Notes: generated from the letters alone by a model not told the origin. 64,000 nt of DNA from Tolypothrix tenuis PCC 7101 (GCF_002368295.1 NZ_AP018248.1:3359725-3423724), one strand, 5' to 3'; numbered from the stretch's first letter, positions 8,577 to 17,361 are shown. Program-made: numbers and translations.

Positions 8577-9809
8577 TTAATTTTCTGAACATTGAGGCTG
8601 CAGGGGGAACTTGGGGCCACATTTGGGGATTGGGGAGATGAGCAGTCGTTTCTGACGTTCTAACTGCAAAGCTGTTTTGACTCTTTCAAATTCCGCTTCT
8701 AACTGATGGAGTCGCTCTGGTAGATGGCTGATTTCAGAAAGAGCGATCGCTTCGATTTCTCGACAAATTTCTGTGAGATTTCTGGCTCCTAAATAGGCGC
8801 TACTAGATTTCCAGCTATGGGCTAGACGGTGTACAGTTGTGGTATCTCCTTGAATAACGGCTTCCCGCATTTGCTCCAGTATATGTGGGGAATCTTCTAA
8901 ATAGCAGTCAATAATTTCTAAGACAAAGGTTTCATCGTCTCCAGCCATTTCGTAAATTTTTTGCATAGCTTGAGTATTAATGGCTGGTAAGTCTGCTATT
9001 GGAATAACGGCGGGATTTGTTAGTGGTTGATTGAGTGGATGGGATTGGCGATCGCTTCTGTTGGGTGGGATAAAACCACCATTGCTAGAAACTATCGGTA
9101 CGCATCGACTTAAGGCTTGAGCTAGTATTTCAATGCAGATAGGTTTGCTGAGATAGTCATCCATCCCTGCTGCTAGACATTCCTCGCGATCGCCTTGTAG
9201 GGCGCGGGCTGTCAAGGCAATAATTCGCGGACGCAAACCCACTGGATATTTTTGGCGGATCAGCTTTGTGGCTTCTAATCCGTCCATTTCGGGCATTTGC
9301 ACATCCATTAAGATTACGTCATAAGACAAATGCTGGATGATTTCTAGAACTTCCTTACCATTGCTGACAACATCAGCACGGTATCCCAATTGTTTGAGCA
9401 TTAATAATGCTAGCTTTTGATTCACTGCATGATCTTCCGCCAGCAAAATTCTTAAGGGGAATTTTTCTGCCATTGCAGAAGTGAGTGAAATTAGATGAGA
9501 TGGCTGGGTATTTGTGTGGCTAGTAGCCTGCACATTAGCTTCTCTGGTAGGTACAGGATAACTAGCCGGGACGCGAATCGTGAAATAAAAAGTAGAGCCC
9601 TCTTCCAGGTGAGTCTCTACCAACATTTTGCCGCCCATCAATTCGCTAAGTTGGTGTTGAGCAGCTTGCAAAGCCATACGTCCACTGAGTGATTTGCAAA
9701 GCACATAACCCTGTGACTCTAACATTTTGGCTAACAAACGTAGATTATCGGGGTTATCATCTATGAGTAGAATATTGGTTTGTGATGCAGATTTCAGTAA
9801 GGTATCCAT
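8577..9809 (-). CDS. REC-HPt phosphorelay protein with internal deletion (hybrid kinase remnant)
   Basis: 410 residues. It starts with the first half of a receiver domain (NILLIDDNPDNLRLLAKMLE), which breaks off near residue 48 before the phosphoacceptor strand. The frame then passes straight into the tail of a histidine-kinase ATPase domain (LSELMGGKMLVETHLEEGST, about 50-75). A complete receiver follows (about 118-240, with DVILMDVQMPEMDG and LTARALQGDREECLAAGMDD), then an HPt domain (about 290-385, VHRLAHSWKSSSAYLGA). The HisKA dimerisation and nucleotide-binding parts expected between the two receivers are missing. It may still accept and pass on phosphate. The junction is in frame, near base 9660. 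Confidence 0.85.
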   Translation of the reverse strand: MDTLLKSASQTNILLIDDNPDNLRLLAKMLESQGYVLCKSLSGRMALQAAQHQLSELMGGKMLVETHLEEGSTFYFTIRVPASYPVPTREANVQATSHTNTQPSHLISLTSAMAEKFPLRILLAEDHAVNQKLALLMLKQLGYRADVVSNGKEVLEIIQHLSYDVILMDVQMPEMDGLEATKLIRQKYPVGLRPRIIALTARALQGDREECLAAGMDDYLSKPICIEILAQALSRCVPIVSSNGGFIPPNRSDRQSHPLNQPLTNPAVIPIADLPAINTQAMQKIYEMAGDDETFVLEIIDCYLEDSPHILEQMREAVIQGDTTTVHRLAHSWKSSSAYLGARNLTEICREIEAIALSEISHLPERLHQLEAEFERVKTALQLERQKRLLISPIPKCGPKFPLQPQCSEN

Positions 9810-10322
9810 TGGTAGTTGGAATTAAGGCCGATTGATAATAGCGATCGCTTTTTACAGAAAGCAATCAACTCCATATTTTCGAGCATCTGCAAGAAGTAAT
9901 TCTCAGCAGCAAATCTTCGCCGTTATTTCGTCAAGTCTGTCAGCCTTAAGAGTCGCTCTCAAAATTTCTACATTTAATTATTTATATTGCACGGGAGACA
10001 GATTGTAAACTCAAATCAAGCTTATATTTAACAATTACCTCTACTTCATTAAGTCATAAAGTGTCATTCTCAATCATGCCATGATTACTTAAAGTCTGTA
10101 GTTTATCATATATGCCAATACGGTTAAGTGAAGAATAATTAATTGGAAGTTGGGTTGTAGCAAGATCCCGTAGGGTACAGAATGAAACCTAACAAAGTTG
10201 CCAAAATCTTGGGACGAGAAACATTAATAATTAAAAATTTCTGAAATCAAATTATGCAATTTTTAGAAATGATTTTTCCCATGCTTCTACAGCCAGAAAG
10301 TAATAATTAATCAAAACAACTA
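9810..10322. other. intergenic DNA, no gene seen
   Basis: Upstream region of the REC-HPt gene. No ORF or RNA could be supported; a HIP1 site lies near 9840. Confidence 0.5.
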
Positions 10323-10456
10323 ATACCGATTCAAATAATGTTTGCGACAGATAAATTCTTTGTAAGGGCACGGCATCCGCAATCTTTCGGCATATCAAAT
10401 ATCTTACTGGTGCCGTGCCCCTACCCATCTGTCGCCTTCTTTTTAAAAAATGGTAT
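10323..10456. mobile_element. 134-bp MITE, copy A (uninterrupted)
   Basis: Ends ATACC and GGTAT. Nested inverted repeats inside: GCGACAGAT with ATCTGTCGC, and GGGCACGGCA with TGCCGTGCCC. The loop reads through CTTACTGGTGCC uninterrupted, which is the empty site for the nested element in copies B and D. Three further copies occur in this window (28596, 38012, 42612). No coding capacity, so it would depend on a transposase elsewhere. Confidence 0.85.
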
Positions 10457-10581
10457 AACTAATACCAAATCATATTAAATTTGGCTAATTACTTAGGATA
10501 TAGTTGGTCATTGGCTATTGGGAATCAGCAAAAAACGACAAATTTAAAGCAAACTGGCTACCAAATACCAGAGGAGAGCTA

Positions 10582-10614
10582 CTCCTCCTTGATATGCTTG
10601 GGAACAAGGAGGAG
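10582..10614 (-). terminator. hairpin downstream of MBL-fold gene
   Basis: CTCCTCCTTG (10582-10591) pairs with CAAGGAGGAG (10605-10614). It lies 15 bp beyond the stop of the minus-strand gene at 10629. There is no long T run, so terminator strength is uncertain. Confidence 0.5.
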
Positions 10615-10628
10615 GAATGACACTTTAA

Positions 10629-11228
10629 TTATAATGTTGCGACTAGTTCCTTGAGGCGATCGCGTCCATCGTGAAAAACTGACCAACCATCCCCGACTAA
10701 TATTGTTTCTACTTGAGTCAGGTTTGCCAATCTTTGCACAGATGCTACAGCTTGTTCGCGGTTTACTAGCTTTTCGTCTGGCAATATAGTTAATGTACCT
10801 GCTCGATGGGCGCGCACCAAGTCCCCAGTAATTAAAGTAGTTTCTTCTAGCAATAGCGCTAGTTCGCCTGGAGTTTTAGAACCTTGAAGTTCAATCACCT
10901 TTAATCCTGGGACTAATTCTTCGCTATCACTCAGCCAGCGATCGCAATTTATCGGAAAATTATCTTTTTCTGCTATCGGCCCTGCTATTTTAGCGTAGGT
11001 TTGATCGGCAATATCCTTCGCTGCTCTAGCATGATCGGAATTAGTCAGTACAATCCAAGCTACATTACCCAAAGAGTTTAAGTGATTCCAATCGTGATTG
11101 GATAAAGCTACCGGATCGATTAAGATATTGCCCTCTGGACGAATCCAGGCAATCCCATTAAAATCAATGTTTCTTGCGGGATTGAAAGTAGACCAACCAT
11201 ATAGATCCGGACGGTGCAGAGATTTCAT
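10629..11228 (-). CDS. metallo-beta-lactamase-fold protein with lost metal motif
   Basis: 199 residues with the overall pattern of an MBL-fold hydrolase: a beta-strand-rich N-terminus (GNILIDPVALS), the region WIVLTNSDHARAA where the HxHxDH zinc motif should be, LITGDLVRAHRAG matching the later Asp motif, and ILVGDGWSVFHDGRDRL matching the last His region. The first two metal-binding histidines appear replaced (Asn and Asp), so classical dinuclear zinc catalysis is unlikely. It could be a mononuclear or non-catalytic member. No operon partner is visible. Confidence 0.7.
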   Translation of the reverse strand: MKSLHRPDLYGWSTFNPARNIDFNGIAWIRPEGNILIDPVALSNHDWNHLNSLGNVAWIVLTNSDHARAAKDIADQTYAKIAGPIAEKDNFPINCDRWLSDSEELVPGLKVIELQGSKTPGELALLLEETTLITGDLVRAHRAGTLTILPDEKLVNREQAVASVQRLANLTQVETILVGDGWSVFHDGRDRLKELVATL

Positions 11229-11316
11229 ATTTATTTTGGGTCAATACCTTCAATAATTCAGTATCCGTAAATTTAGGATATAAATCAAGCTAGTGTTGCT
11301 TTAAAGGAGTCAAGAG
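11229..11316. promoter_or_regulatory. divergent upstream region
   Basis: Lies between the minus-strand MBL-fold gene and the small plus-strand ORF at 11317. It ends with AAAGGAGT, a good Shine-Dalgarno sequence at about 11303-11310 for the small ORF. No clear -35/-10 pair stands out. Confidence 0.4.
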
Positions 11317-11442
11317 ATGGAAAGACGCGAGCAATCACGTCTGTATTCAAAAGTCAACACCGAGATTTCTGATTTTTCCTCTATTCAGTTATGTACAGAG
11401 GTTGCAGTTGCAATTTCTACGGCAATGCTTGTCATACAATAA
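11317..11442 (+). CDS. small ORF, 41 residues, unknown
   Basis: An ATG lies 7-8 nt after a strong AAAGGAG ribosome-binding site. The product begins MERREQSRLYSKVNTEIS and ends in a hydrophobic, Ala/Val-rich tail (EVAVAISTAMLVIQ), so it has a charged N-terminus and a weakly membrane-like C-terminus. I do not recognise it. It has no PatS/HetN RGSGR motif and no adjacent maturation enzyme, so neither a heterocyst peptide nor a RiPP precursor can be supported. The ribosome-binding site is the main evidence that it is translated. Confidence 0.4.
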   Translation: MERREQSRLYSKVNTEISDFSSIQLCTEVAVAISTAMLVIQ

Positions 11443-11763
11443 AATTATTTTACAGTTTTAAATACATTTAATTTTTTTAATCATACCTTTTTAAACTAGT
11501 ACAGCACGGCGTAAATAAACAGACCATTCAAAATCAACAAAACCCTTATTCTGTCTTGATTTTGAATTTTGAATTTTGAATTCCGCCTTGCGGTACTAGT
11601 GCTTATGCTTTCTCAAGAAAATATTAAATTACATACTATATAACTCTGATGGGTGTAAAAAATCGATATGGCTATACTTTTTCTTGCTTTTTCCCTATTC
11701 CCTATTTCCTGTGCCCTGATTCAGCAAATAATTGCAGTAATTAAATCCCATTAAAAATAATAT
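11443..11763. other. intergenic with a CTAGTAC-ended inverted-repeat element
   Basis: Apart from the element at 11495-11600 and a C-rich STRR-like run near 11695-11715, nothing is seen until the kinase start. Confidence 0.5.
11495..11600. mobile_element. 106-bp MITE-like element, CTAGTAC ends
   Basis: ACTAGTAC at 11495-11502 is inverted as GTACTAGT at 11593-11600. The next bases also match partly in inverted orientation (GCACGGCG against CCGCCTTGC). Non-coding. A second element with the same ends is at 13978-14088. Confidence 0.6.
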
Positions 11764-13902
11764 ATGCAAATCTGCCAAAATCCCAATTGCTCCAATCCTT
11801 TTAGCTCCGATGGTAATAGATTTTGCACCAGTTGTGGAGGAAACAGCTTTGGTACGTTATTCAAAAACCGCTACCGTATTAATCGATTATTAGGTGAAGG
11901 TGGTTTTGGCAAAACTTATGAAGCCAGAGATATAGATAGATTAGATGCACCTTGTGTAATTAAGCAATTTGTGCCCCAAGTGCAGGGAACTAGCGCACTT
12001 CAAAAAGCTGCGGAAATGTTTAAAGAAGAAGCAAAGCGCTTGTTTGAACTAGGAGAAAATCATCCTCAAATTCCCCGGCTAGTTGCCTATTTTGAGCAAG
12101 GATTAAACTTGTATTTAGTTCAAGAATTTATTGCTGGAGATACTTTAGCTGCAGAAATGAAACAACATACTTTTAATGAAATGCAGATTCGGGAACTGTT
12201 AGCTGATTTATTACCAATTCTGCAATTCATTCACGAGCGTAGTGTCATTCATCGGGATATTAAACCAGAAAATATCATTCGTCGGAGCTACGATCGCAAA
12301 CTGGTACTAATTGACTTTGGGGGTGCGAAACAAGTTACACAAACAACTTTAGCGCGCCAGGGTACAGGGATTTATACAATTGGTTATGCTCCCTTAGAAC
12401 AAATGCAAGGCTACGCTTACCCAGCTAGTGATTTATATGCTTTGGGTGCAACTTGTGCACGGCTAATAACTCGGTGTTTACCGCTACAAGACCCCTATGG
12501 TAATCTTGCAGATGCTCTTTATGATGTTAGAGAAGCGCGTTGGCTGTGGCGAGAACGAGTTAAGGAGCAAGGGTTAAGCATTAGTGACGATTTAGGACGG
12601 ATTATTGATAAATTGCTCAAACATTTTGTTGGAGAAAGATATCAATCTGCAGCCGAAGTTTTGCAAGATTTACAAGCACCTCAAATTAGTAATGTACCAC
12701 CAACAATTCCGGTTACCCCATCTGCAAATAATGCTCAAGCTTATAACTTTTGGGGATTAGATAAGGCTCAACGCCAAGATTATCAAGGTGCAATTACAGA
12801 TTTTAATCGCGCTTTACAAATAGATCCCAATTATTTTGAGGCTTGGTGTAATCGAGGTAATGCCTACTTACAAATAGCCCAATATGATGCTGCACTAGCA
12901 GATTACGATCGCGCTTTAACTATCAATCCTACCTTTGCAGAGGCATTGCAAGGAAGGGAGAAAATTTTGTCTATGCAGCGCCGAACTGTACCTGTGCAGT
13001 CGCAACTGCAATTCCAACAAGCGGTTTTCGCCTATAATTTAAATGGACACTCACAGCTAGTTAGATCTGTAGCCTTCAGCAGAAATTCTCAAACCCTTAT
13101 TAGCAGTAGTAACGATAAGACAATTAAAATTTGGAATCTGCAAACAGGCAAACTGCAAAGTGTATTAAATGAAACTGGTATTTGGATAGTAACTGCGATC
13201 GCTCCCGATAATCAGACTGTAGTGAGTGGCAGTAGCGATAATACAATTAAGATTTGGCATCTGAATGCTAATAAACCCCAGCGCATTCTTAGAGGACATT
13301 CTGACTTAATTAATTCTTTATCCATCAGTCCCAATGGGCAAACTATTGTCTCTGGAAGTAGAGATAAAACAATCAGAATTTGGCAAGTAGAAACAGGAAA
13401 CCTACAGCAAACTCTCCCTGTAAATGCTGGTTTTATTTACACCACAGCTATCAGTCCCGATGGTAAATTTCTCATTAGTGCTGGTAGTGATAAAGTAATA
13501 AAAATTTGGCAGTTAGACAATGGGCAATTACTCCACACTATTACAGGTAACCCTGGCTTCGTGCGTGCTGTGGCTGTGAGTTCAGCGCTACAAATCATCG
13601 CCAGTGGCGGCTTTGGCCCAACCATCCACCTTTGGAACCTGCTTACAGGACAACTACAGCAGCGCTTGGAAGGACATCAAGGTTTGATTCAATGTTTGGC
13701 AATTACCCCAGATGGGCAAACCTTGATTAGTGGTAGCAGCGATCGCACAATCAAAATTTGGAATTTAAAAACTGGTAAATTATTACAAACTCTGACAGGA
13801 CATACAGCAAGTATCTTATCTCTTGATATCAGTTCCGATGGGCGAAATCTTGCCAGCGCTGGTGAGGATAAAACTATCAGGATTTGGCAAGCAGCTCAAT
13901 AA
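11764..13902 (+). CDS. Ser/Thr protein kinase with zinc ribbon, TPR and seven WD40 repeats
   Basis: 712 residues. An N-terminal four-cysteine ribbon (CQNPNCSNPF then CTSCG) precedes a Hanks-type kinase at about 37-300: glycine loop LLGEGGFGKTYEA, VIKQF lysine, HRDIKPENII catalytic loop and DFGGAK metal loop, so it should be active. Two TPR units follow at about 325-395 (AITDFNRALQIDPNYFEAW). A C-terminal block holds seven WD40 units (about 420-712, for example GSSDNTIKIW and GSRDKTIRIW), enough for a complete propeller. Such fusions are a cyanobacterial speciality and act as cytoplasmic signalling scaffolds; the target is unknown. It is monocistronic. Confidence 0.93.
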   Translation: MQICQNPNCSNPFSSDGNRFCTSCGGNSFGTLFKNRYRINRLLGEGGFGKTYEARDIDRLDAPCVIKQFVPQVQGTSALQKAAEMFKEEAKRLFELGENHPQIPRLVAYFEQGLNLYLVQEFIAGDTLAAEMKQHTFNEMQIRELLADLLPILQFIHERSVIHRDIKPENIIRRSYDRKLVLIDFGGAKQVTQTTLARQGTGIYTIGYAPLEQMQGYAYPASDLYALGATCARLITRCLPLQDPYGNLADALYDVREARWLWRERVKEQGLSISDDLGRIIDKLLKHFVGERYQSAAEVLQDLQAPQISNVPPTIPVTPSANNAQAYNFWGLDKAQRQDYQGAITDFNRALQIDPNYFEAWCNRGNAYLQIAQYDAALADYDRALTINPTFAEALQGREKILSMQRRTVPVQSQLQFQQAVFAYNLNGHSQLVRSVAFSRNSQTLISSSNDKTIKIWNLQTGKLQSVLNETGIWIVTAIAPDNQTVVSGSSDNTIKIWHLNANKPQRILRGHSDLINSLSISPNGQTIVSGSRDKTIRIWQVETGNLQQTLPVNAGFIYTTAISPDGKFLISAGSDKVIKIWQLDNGQLLHTITGNPGFVRAVAVSSALQIIASGGFGPTIHLWNLLTGQLQQRLEGHQGLIQCLAITPDGQTLISGSSDRTIKIWNLKTGKLLQTLTGHTASILSLDISSDGRNLASAGEDKTIRIWQAAQ

Positions 13903-13920
13903 TGAATTACTAATTCGTAA

Positions 13921-13950
13921 TACCCTGTGGGAAGCCGCTACGCGTCTACG
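13921..13950. repeat. small dispersed repeat (SDR), 27-nt class
   Basis: The core GGGAAGCCGCTACGCGTCTA is flanked by a direct repeat CGTAAT on both sides, which sets its ends to a 27-nt unit beginning ACCCT and ending GTCTA. The same unit sits inside two tRNA genes at 22209 and 24135. It resembles the very small mobile repeats described in Nostoc. Confidence 0.75.
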
Positions 13951-13977
13951 TAATTCCAAATAATTAATGATAAATAG

Positions 13978-14088
13978 CTAGTACAACAAGGCAAAAGTAA
14001 AAAGGCAAAAGTAAAAAGAAAGAATGATGATTTTGTAAGCTTTTCGCTTGTTTTAAATAGGTGGCTTATTTCCGCCGTATTGTACTAG
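13978..14088. mobile_element. 111-bp MITE-like element, CTAGTAC ends
   Basis: CTAGTACAA (13978-13986) is inverted as TTGTACTAG (14080-14088), with further partial match inside. Contains two direct copies of GGCAAAAGTAAAAA. Shares its terminal motif with 11495-11600. Confidence 0.6.
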
Positions 14089-14126
14089 TGACCATTTATC
14101 ATTAATTGCACTAAACTACTGATTTT

Positions 14127-14597
14127 TCAAGGTGCTAACCAAGAAAAAGGAGCAAAAGGAAGATTTCGCAATACCCAATAAGCTACAATAATTTTTAACA
14201 TCAACCAAATCCAATTTGGTTTAATAAAAACTTGGGGAATTTTTTCACCGAGAATTACAGGCGCGCTGTAGGATATATAAGAATAAATTAAATATGGCAG
14301 TGCTAAAATCATCAACGGGTTCAAATCAAAAGCCTTGATGATATGCCCGTGGAGTAATTGATGTAAGCCTCGTAGCGTACCACATCCAGGGCAATATAAA
14401 CCAGTTAGCGCTTTAAAGGGGCTAGGCGGGTAAATAGAAGAATTGCTCGGATTGAAAAAGTAGAGAATAATTGCAGCTACAACAATAACGCCCGACAGTG
14501 CTGCAACTTTAACAGTTCTCACAGATATAGAAGATGAGCGACGAGGAATAATGTTCATTGTTTGTAGATAATATTTTTGCAATTTTGAACGCTGCAT
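14127..14597 (-). CDS. DUF2752 membrane protein
   Basis: 156 residues from the ATG at 14597, which lies 5 bp after the stop of the upstream CD225-type gene. A longer frame would overlap that gene. The DUF2752 hallmark is visible: PFKALTGLYCPGCGTLRG followed by HQLLHGHIIKAFDLNPLMI, with two conserved cysteines (CPGC), and three to four hydrophobic segments. The function of DUF2752 is not established. Coupling to the small CD225-like protein suggests a joint membrane role. No Shine-Dalgarno sequence is evident, so it may be translationally coupled. Confidence 0.8.
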   Translation of the reverse strand: MQRSKLQKYYLQTMNIIPRRSSSISVRTVKVAALSGVIVVAAIILYFFNPSNSSIYPPSPFKALTGLYCPGCGTLRGLHQLLHGHIIKAFDLNPLMILALPYLIYSYISYSAPVILGEKIPQVFIKPNWIWLMLKIIVAYWVLRNLPFAPFSWLAP

Positions 14598-14602
14598 AAT
14601 TA

Positions 14603-14857
14603 TTATTGCGGTGCTAAAGAAGCCAAAATTACTAGGAGAAAATAAATTAAAAACACAGCTAATCCTGAACCAAAAGATACCCAACACCATGTTTTGGCGC
14701 TTTTGGATGATTGCATTGCTCCTTCATAATCTCCTGCTTGCAACTTTGTATTCACTTGAGCAGCATAAACAATCGCCACAATTCCAAATGGTAAACAGCA
14801 GAAAAGTGTAGTTAAAATTGCTTGGGGCAAATAGTTGGGTACATTCTGAGATTGCAT
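14603..14857 (-). CDS. CD225/dispanin-family small membrane protein
   Basis: 84 residues. Two hydrophobic segments flank a short polar loop. The first holds AILTTLFCCLPFGIVAIVYA, the CD225 signature with its cysteine pair and the following VYAAQVNTKLQAGDYEGA. The second is WVSFGSGLAVFLIYFLLVIL. Bacterial members are uncharacterised re-entrant-loop membrane proteins, often next to DUF2752 genes as here (5-bp spacing). Confidence 0.85.
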   Translation of the reverse strand: MQSQNVPNYLPQAILTTLFCCLPFGIVAIVYAAQVNTKLQAGDYEGAMQSSKSAKTWCWVSFGSGLAVFLIYFLLVILASLAPQ

Positions 14858-14903
14858 TAAAACACCTTTGCAATGTCATTAATCCGACAATATGCGTTTC
14901 TAG

Positions 14904-15034
14904 AACACCGATTCAGTATTCAGAATCATGACCAAAAACCAGATTTTTTGGTGCTGCAACCATTAATATTTGGTTGTATTCAGACGTTAAAACTGGGTTT
15001 TTCAGCCTCTTAATTTTATTAATGAATCGGTGTT
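14904..15034. mobile_element. 131-bp MITE-like element with 12-bp terminal inverted repeats
   Basis: AACACCGATTCA (14904-14915) is perfectly inverted as TGAATCGGTGTT (15023-15034). The inside carries small hairpins (CAACCA/TGGTTG) and no coding sequence. No target duplication is obvious. Only one copy is seen in this window. Confidence 0.65.
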
Positions 15035-15212
15035 ACGGTAATACGTCTCTAAACGATATCAGAATTAGCTTTGGGACTAGAAAGCTGCTTCATAAAAATA
15101 AATACTTGAGTATAATGGCGCAACATTATTGGTACTCTTACCGCATTCTATTGCACTGTAAATTGCTGTATATAGCTAGGATGCAAATTACTTTCATAAA
15201 AAAATACTGACA

Positions 15213-15245
15213 AAATCCCCGACTTTTTCAAAAAGTCGGGGATTT
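15213..15245. repeat. hairpin repeat around CCCCGACTTTTT, copy 1
   Basis: A 16-bp perfect stem (AAATCCCCGACTTTTT against its complement) has a single C as loop. The same core with different outer bases recurs at 37911-37943, which argues for a dispersed repeat rather than a plain terminator. Confidence 0.75.
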
Positions 15246-15385
15246 AAATCTCGATAAAGATAATTACCATGTAGGATGCGTTAGCGATAGCGTAACTCAT
15301 CCCGCGTGAATTTCAAAAATCAAATCAGATTTCTATAGATTGCTTCTTGATGCAAACAAAGAGAAAATGCCAAGTTTTAACAAAA

Positions 15386-16147
15386 TTATAAACTCGTCAT
15401 TACCTGAGCTAATTCTTTAGATAAATCTGGTGTATCTTGTTGGCATTTGCTAAATAAAACCCCAGCCAAGAAGTAATAATCACCAGAATAAAATGCCATC
15501 TTATGTCTACGCAACTCTTCAATGTGATTTTTTACTTTTGGTTCTGAGCTATAGTAGCCGAACTTTAAAGGTAAGACCACAAAGTTGTTGACAACATATC
15601 CGTGTTCTTGTGCTTGAGAAATTGTACTTGTAGGATTAGAAAAACTAGAGACCAAAACTAGCACATTTTCATAGCCTAAAGCCAAAAGATTATTAGTAAT
15701 TGTAGCTCCATCTATACCACCAAATAATAGGGGCATATAGATATCTTTATCGGGCGCTGGCAGATAGGGAGGATTGGCTACAAGATATTTACCTTCTGGT
15801 TTATCCGATTGAAATAAACAAGAATTGTTGATAATATATTTATTGGTAAGATGATATTCATCAATTGTTAAATTAGCAGCTTTCCAGGCAGAAGTATTTA
15901 ATTCAAATCCCTGGATTACACCTTCAAATTGGTTCCTTAAGAGTGAGTTGATTACCGGACTACCATCGCCAGAGCCAAACTCAACAATACACTCAGGATT
16001 TTGGCAATTTCTGAGCACTAAAGTTTCTAAACAATTTGAGTAAAAATTAGATTCTTCTGGGCAGAAAAATATATCTTTCATGTGACCTCGATGCAAGTTT
16101 AAGATGTAATCAGGCTTGAAGAAATTACTACAACTGCATTCAGGCAA
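15386..16147 (-). CDS. class I SAM-dependent methyltransferase
   Basis: 253 residues. Motif I is IVEFGSGDGSPVINSLL, the acidic motif II lies in GVIQGFELNTSAW, and NPPY is visible in YLVANPPYLPAP. NPPY is typical of methyltransferases acting on a planar nitrogen (HemK/PrmC, N6-adenine types), but no other signature fixes the substrate. An alternative start at 16081 (MKDIFFCPEE) has a GAGG nearby and would remove the Cys-containing N-terminus. Downstream of, and possibly expressed apart from, the diiron gene, since a terminator-like hairpin separates them. Confidence 0.75.
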   Translation of the reverse strand: MPECSCSNFFKPDYILNLHRGHMKDIFFCPEESNFYSNCLETLVLRNCQNPECIVEFGSGDGSPVINSLLRNQFEGVIQGFELNTSAWKAANLTIDEYHLTNKYIINNSCLFQSDKPEGKYLVANPPYLPAPDKDIYMPLLFGGIDGATITNNLLALGYENVLVLVSSFSNPTSTISQAQEHGYVVNNFVVLPLKFGYYSSEPKVKNHIEELRRHKMAFYSGDYYFLAGVLFSKCQQDTPDLSKELAQVMTSL

Positions 16148-16148
16148 G

Positions 16149-16198
16149 AAAAACTGTTTCTTTAGTAATCAAGCTGTTACTAAAGAAAGCCGTTTTTG
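16149..16198 (-). terminator. intrinsic terminator after the diiron-protein gene
   Basis: TTTCTTTAGTAA (16157-16168) pairs with TTACTAAAGAAA (16177-16188) over an 8-nt loop. On the minus strand the stem is followed by GTTTTTCTT. Confidence 0.75.
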
Positions 16199-16242
16199 AG
16201 CCAATGATTAGGGCTAAAGTCAGAATTTTTTCAGTATTATAT

Positions 16243-17361
16243 TTATCGAATACTCACAGCAGCTTGTTCGACTTCACGTATGGAACGAACAACAGCTTTG
16301 GCGGCGCGATCGCCCATAAATTTTTCTTGGTCATAACCTAGTACTATTTCCCAAGCATCATCAGGATACTTATCTGCCAAGGGTAAAGCCACATCATCCA
16401 ACATCCAACGACCGTGGCGTTCATCTTCCTTAATGTGCAGTTCCCAGTAACCCATTGCTGCTTGTGACAGTCCCAATCGTTGCGCTGCTGCTAAATAATT
16501 TCTGTAAGCTGCAGGGCCAGCTACTTCAAAATAGGTTAATGCACCGCTGTAACGGAGAAAATAGCGTTTACGCTGTGTAGTTAAAAAATTATGGTTATCA
16601 CAAGCTAAAACTTCCCAAGGTACTAAATCAAAATAACCCTCAGGTTCAGTATTCATGCCAAACTCATCTAACATTTGGGCAAAAAATGTCGAATGCTTGC
16701 GAGGTAAACGACCGTTGCCGTATTCTTCCAAGAATACTCGCACCAGCGTACACTGCACTTCATTCGCTGCACCACCCAAAATGTTGGTCATGCGGCTACC
16801 TTCTACCAAGCCATCAAAAGATGCGATCGCTAATAAATGACGATAGCCAACCTCGCTCATTTCCTCCTGAAGATAGCGACTATCCGCCGATAATGGGGGA
16901 TCGACATCCAAAGATGCGCGTTCAGTAAGTGCTTGTTTGACATGCAATTTTTGCAATCTGGGCAAGTCGAATTGTGCTAGTTCCCAAGCTTGCCAAGCAG
17001 CTTCAATTTGCTGACGACAGGATAACAAGTAAAGCGATCGCTCATTGTCATAATGTCGCAAATCGTCATACCAAAACAAATTCAGTCGATTAATTCGATA
17101 AAGTATTCTTTGCAAAAACAGATGAGCCTCTTGTTCGCCACAGCCATTTTCGTAAGCTGCACGAATCGCTATTGAAAGCGTCTGTTCAAAAGCCTTGGCT
17201 TTCTCTGCAACATTTTCTAGTTGCTCATCTAAATTTTCTGTTGCTAGCAGTTCTATAAACAGCTGCTCAACATAGTGATACTTAGTACGCTGTGTTTGAG
17301 TTGCGTGTGAATTATTCCCTGCTACCTTCAGGCTAGGGAACATAACCAGATTATTTTGCAT
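16243..17361 (-). CDS. haem-oxygenase-like diiron (iron-containing redox) protein
   Basis: 372 residues, all-helical. The family pattern of haem-oxygenase-like diiron enzymes is visible in the C-terminal two thirds: E and H in VFLEEYGNGRLPRKHSTFF, and E, D, H in ELHIKEDERHGRW, the set expected to bind two irons. Relatives include CADD, SznF-type and UndA-like oxidases that cleave or hydroxylate small substrates with oxygen. The substrate is unknown. A methyltransferase gene lies downstream on the same strand, which could point to a small-molecule pathway (weak inference). Confidence 0.75.
   Translation of the reverse strand: MQNNLVMFPSLKVAGNNSHATQTQRTKYHYVEQLFIELLATENLDEQLENVAEKAKAFEQTLSIAIRAAYENGCGEQEAHLFLQRILYRINRLNLFWYDDLRHYDNERSLYLLSCRQQIEAAWQAWELAQFDLPRLQKLHVKQALTERASLDVDPPLSADSRYLQEEMSEVGYRHLLAIASFDGLVEGSRMTNILGGAANEVQCTLVRVFLEEYGNGRLPRKHSTFFAQMLDEFGMNTEPEGYFDLVPWEVLACDNHNFLTTQRKRYFLRYSGALTYFEVAGPAAYRNYLAAAQRLGLSQAAMGYWELHIKEDERHGRWMLDDVALPLADKYPDDAWEIVLGYDQEKFMGDRAAKAVVRSIREVEQAAVSIR

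Larger units (their letters stand above)
14858..15385. other. repeat-filled intergenic region
   Basis: No gene. Holds a 131-bp element with 12-bp terminal inverted repeats (14904-15034), a CCCCGAC hairpin repeat (15213-15245) and an imperfect palindrome around GGATGCGTTAGCG...CATCC (about 15271-15302) of a common cyanobacterial repeat type. Confidence 0.6.

Noticed and set aside
11317..11442. PatS/HetN-type heterocyst peptide or RiPP precursor
   Set aside because: No RGSGR motif, no leader/core pattern and no modifying enzyme nearby.
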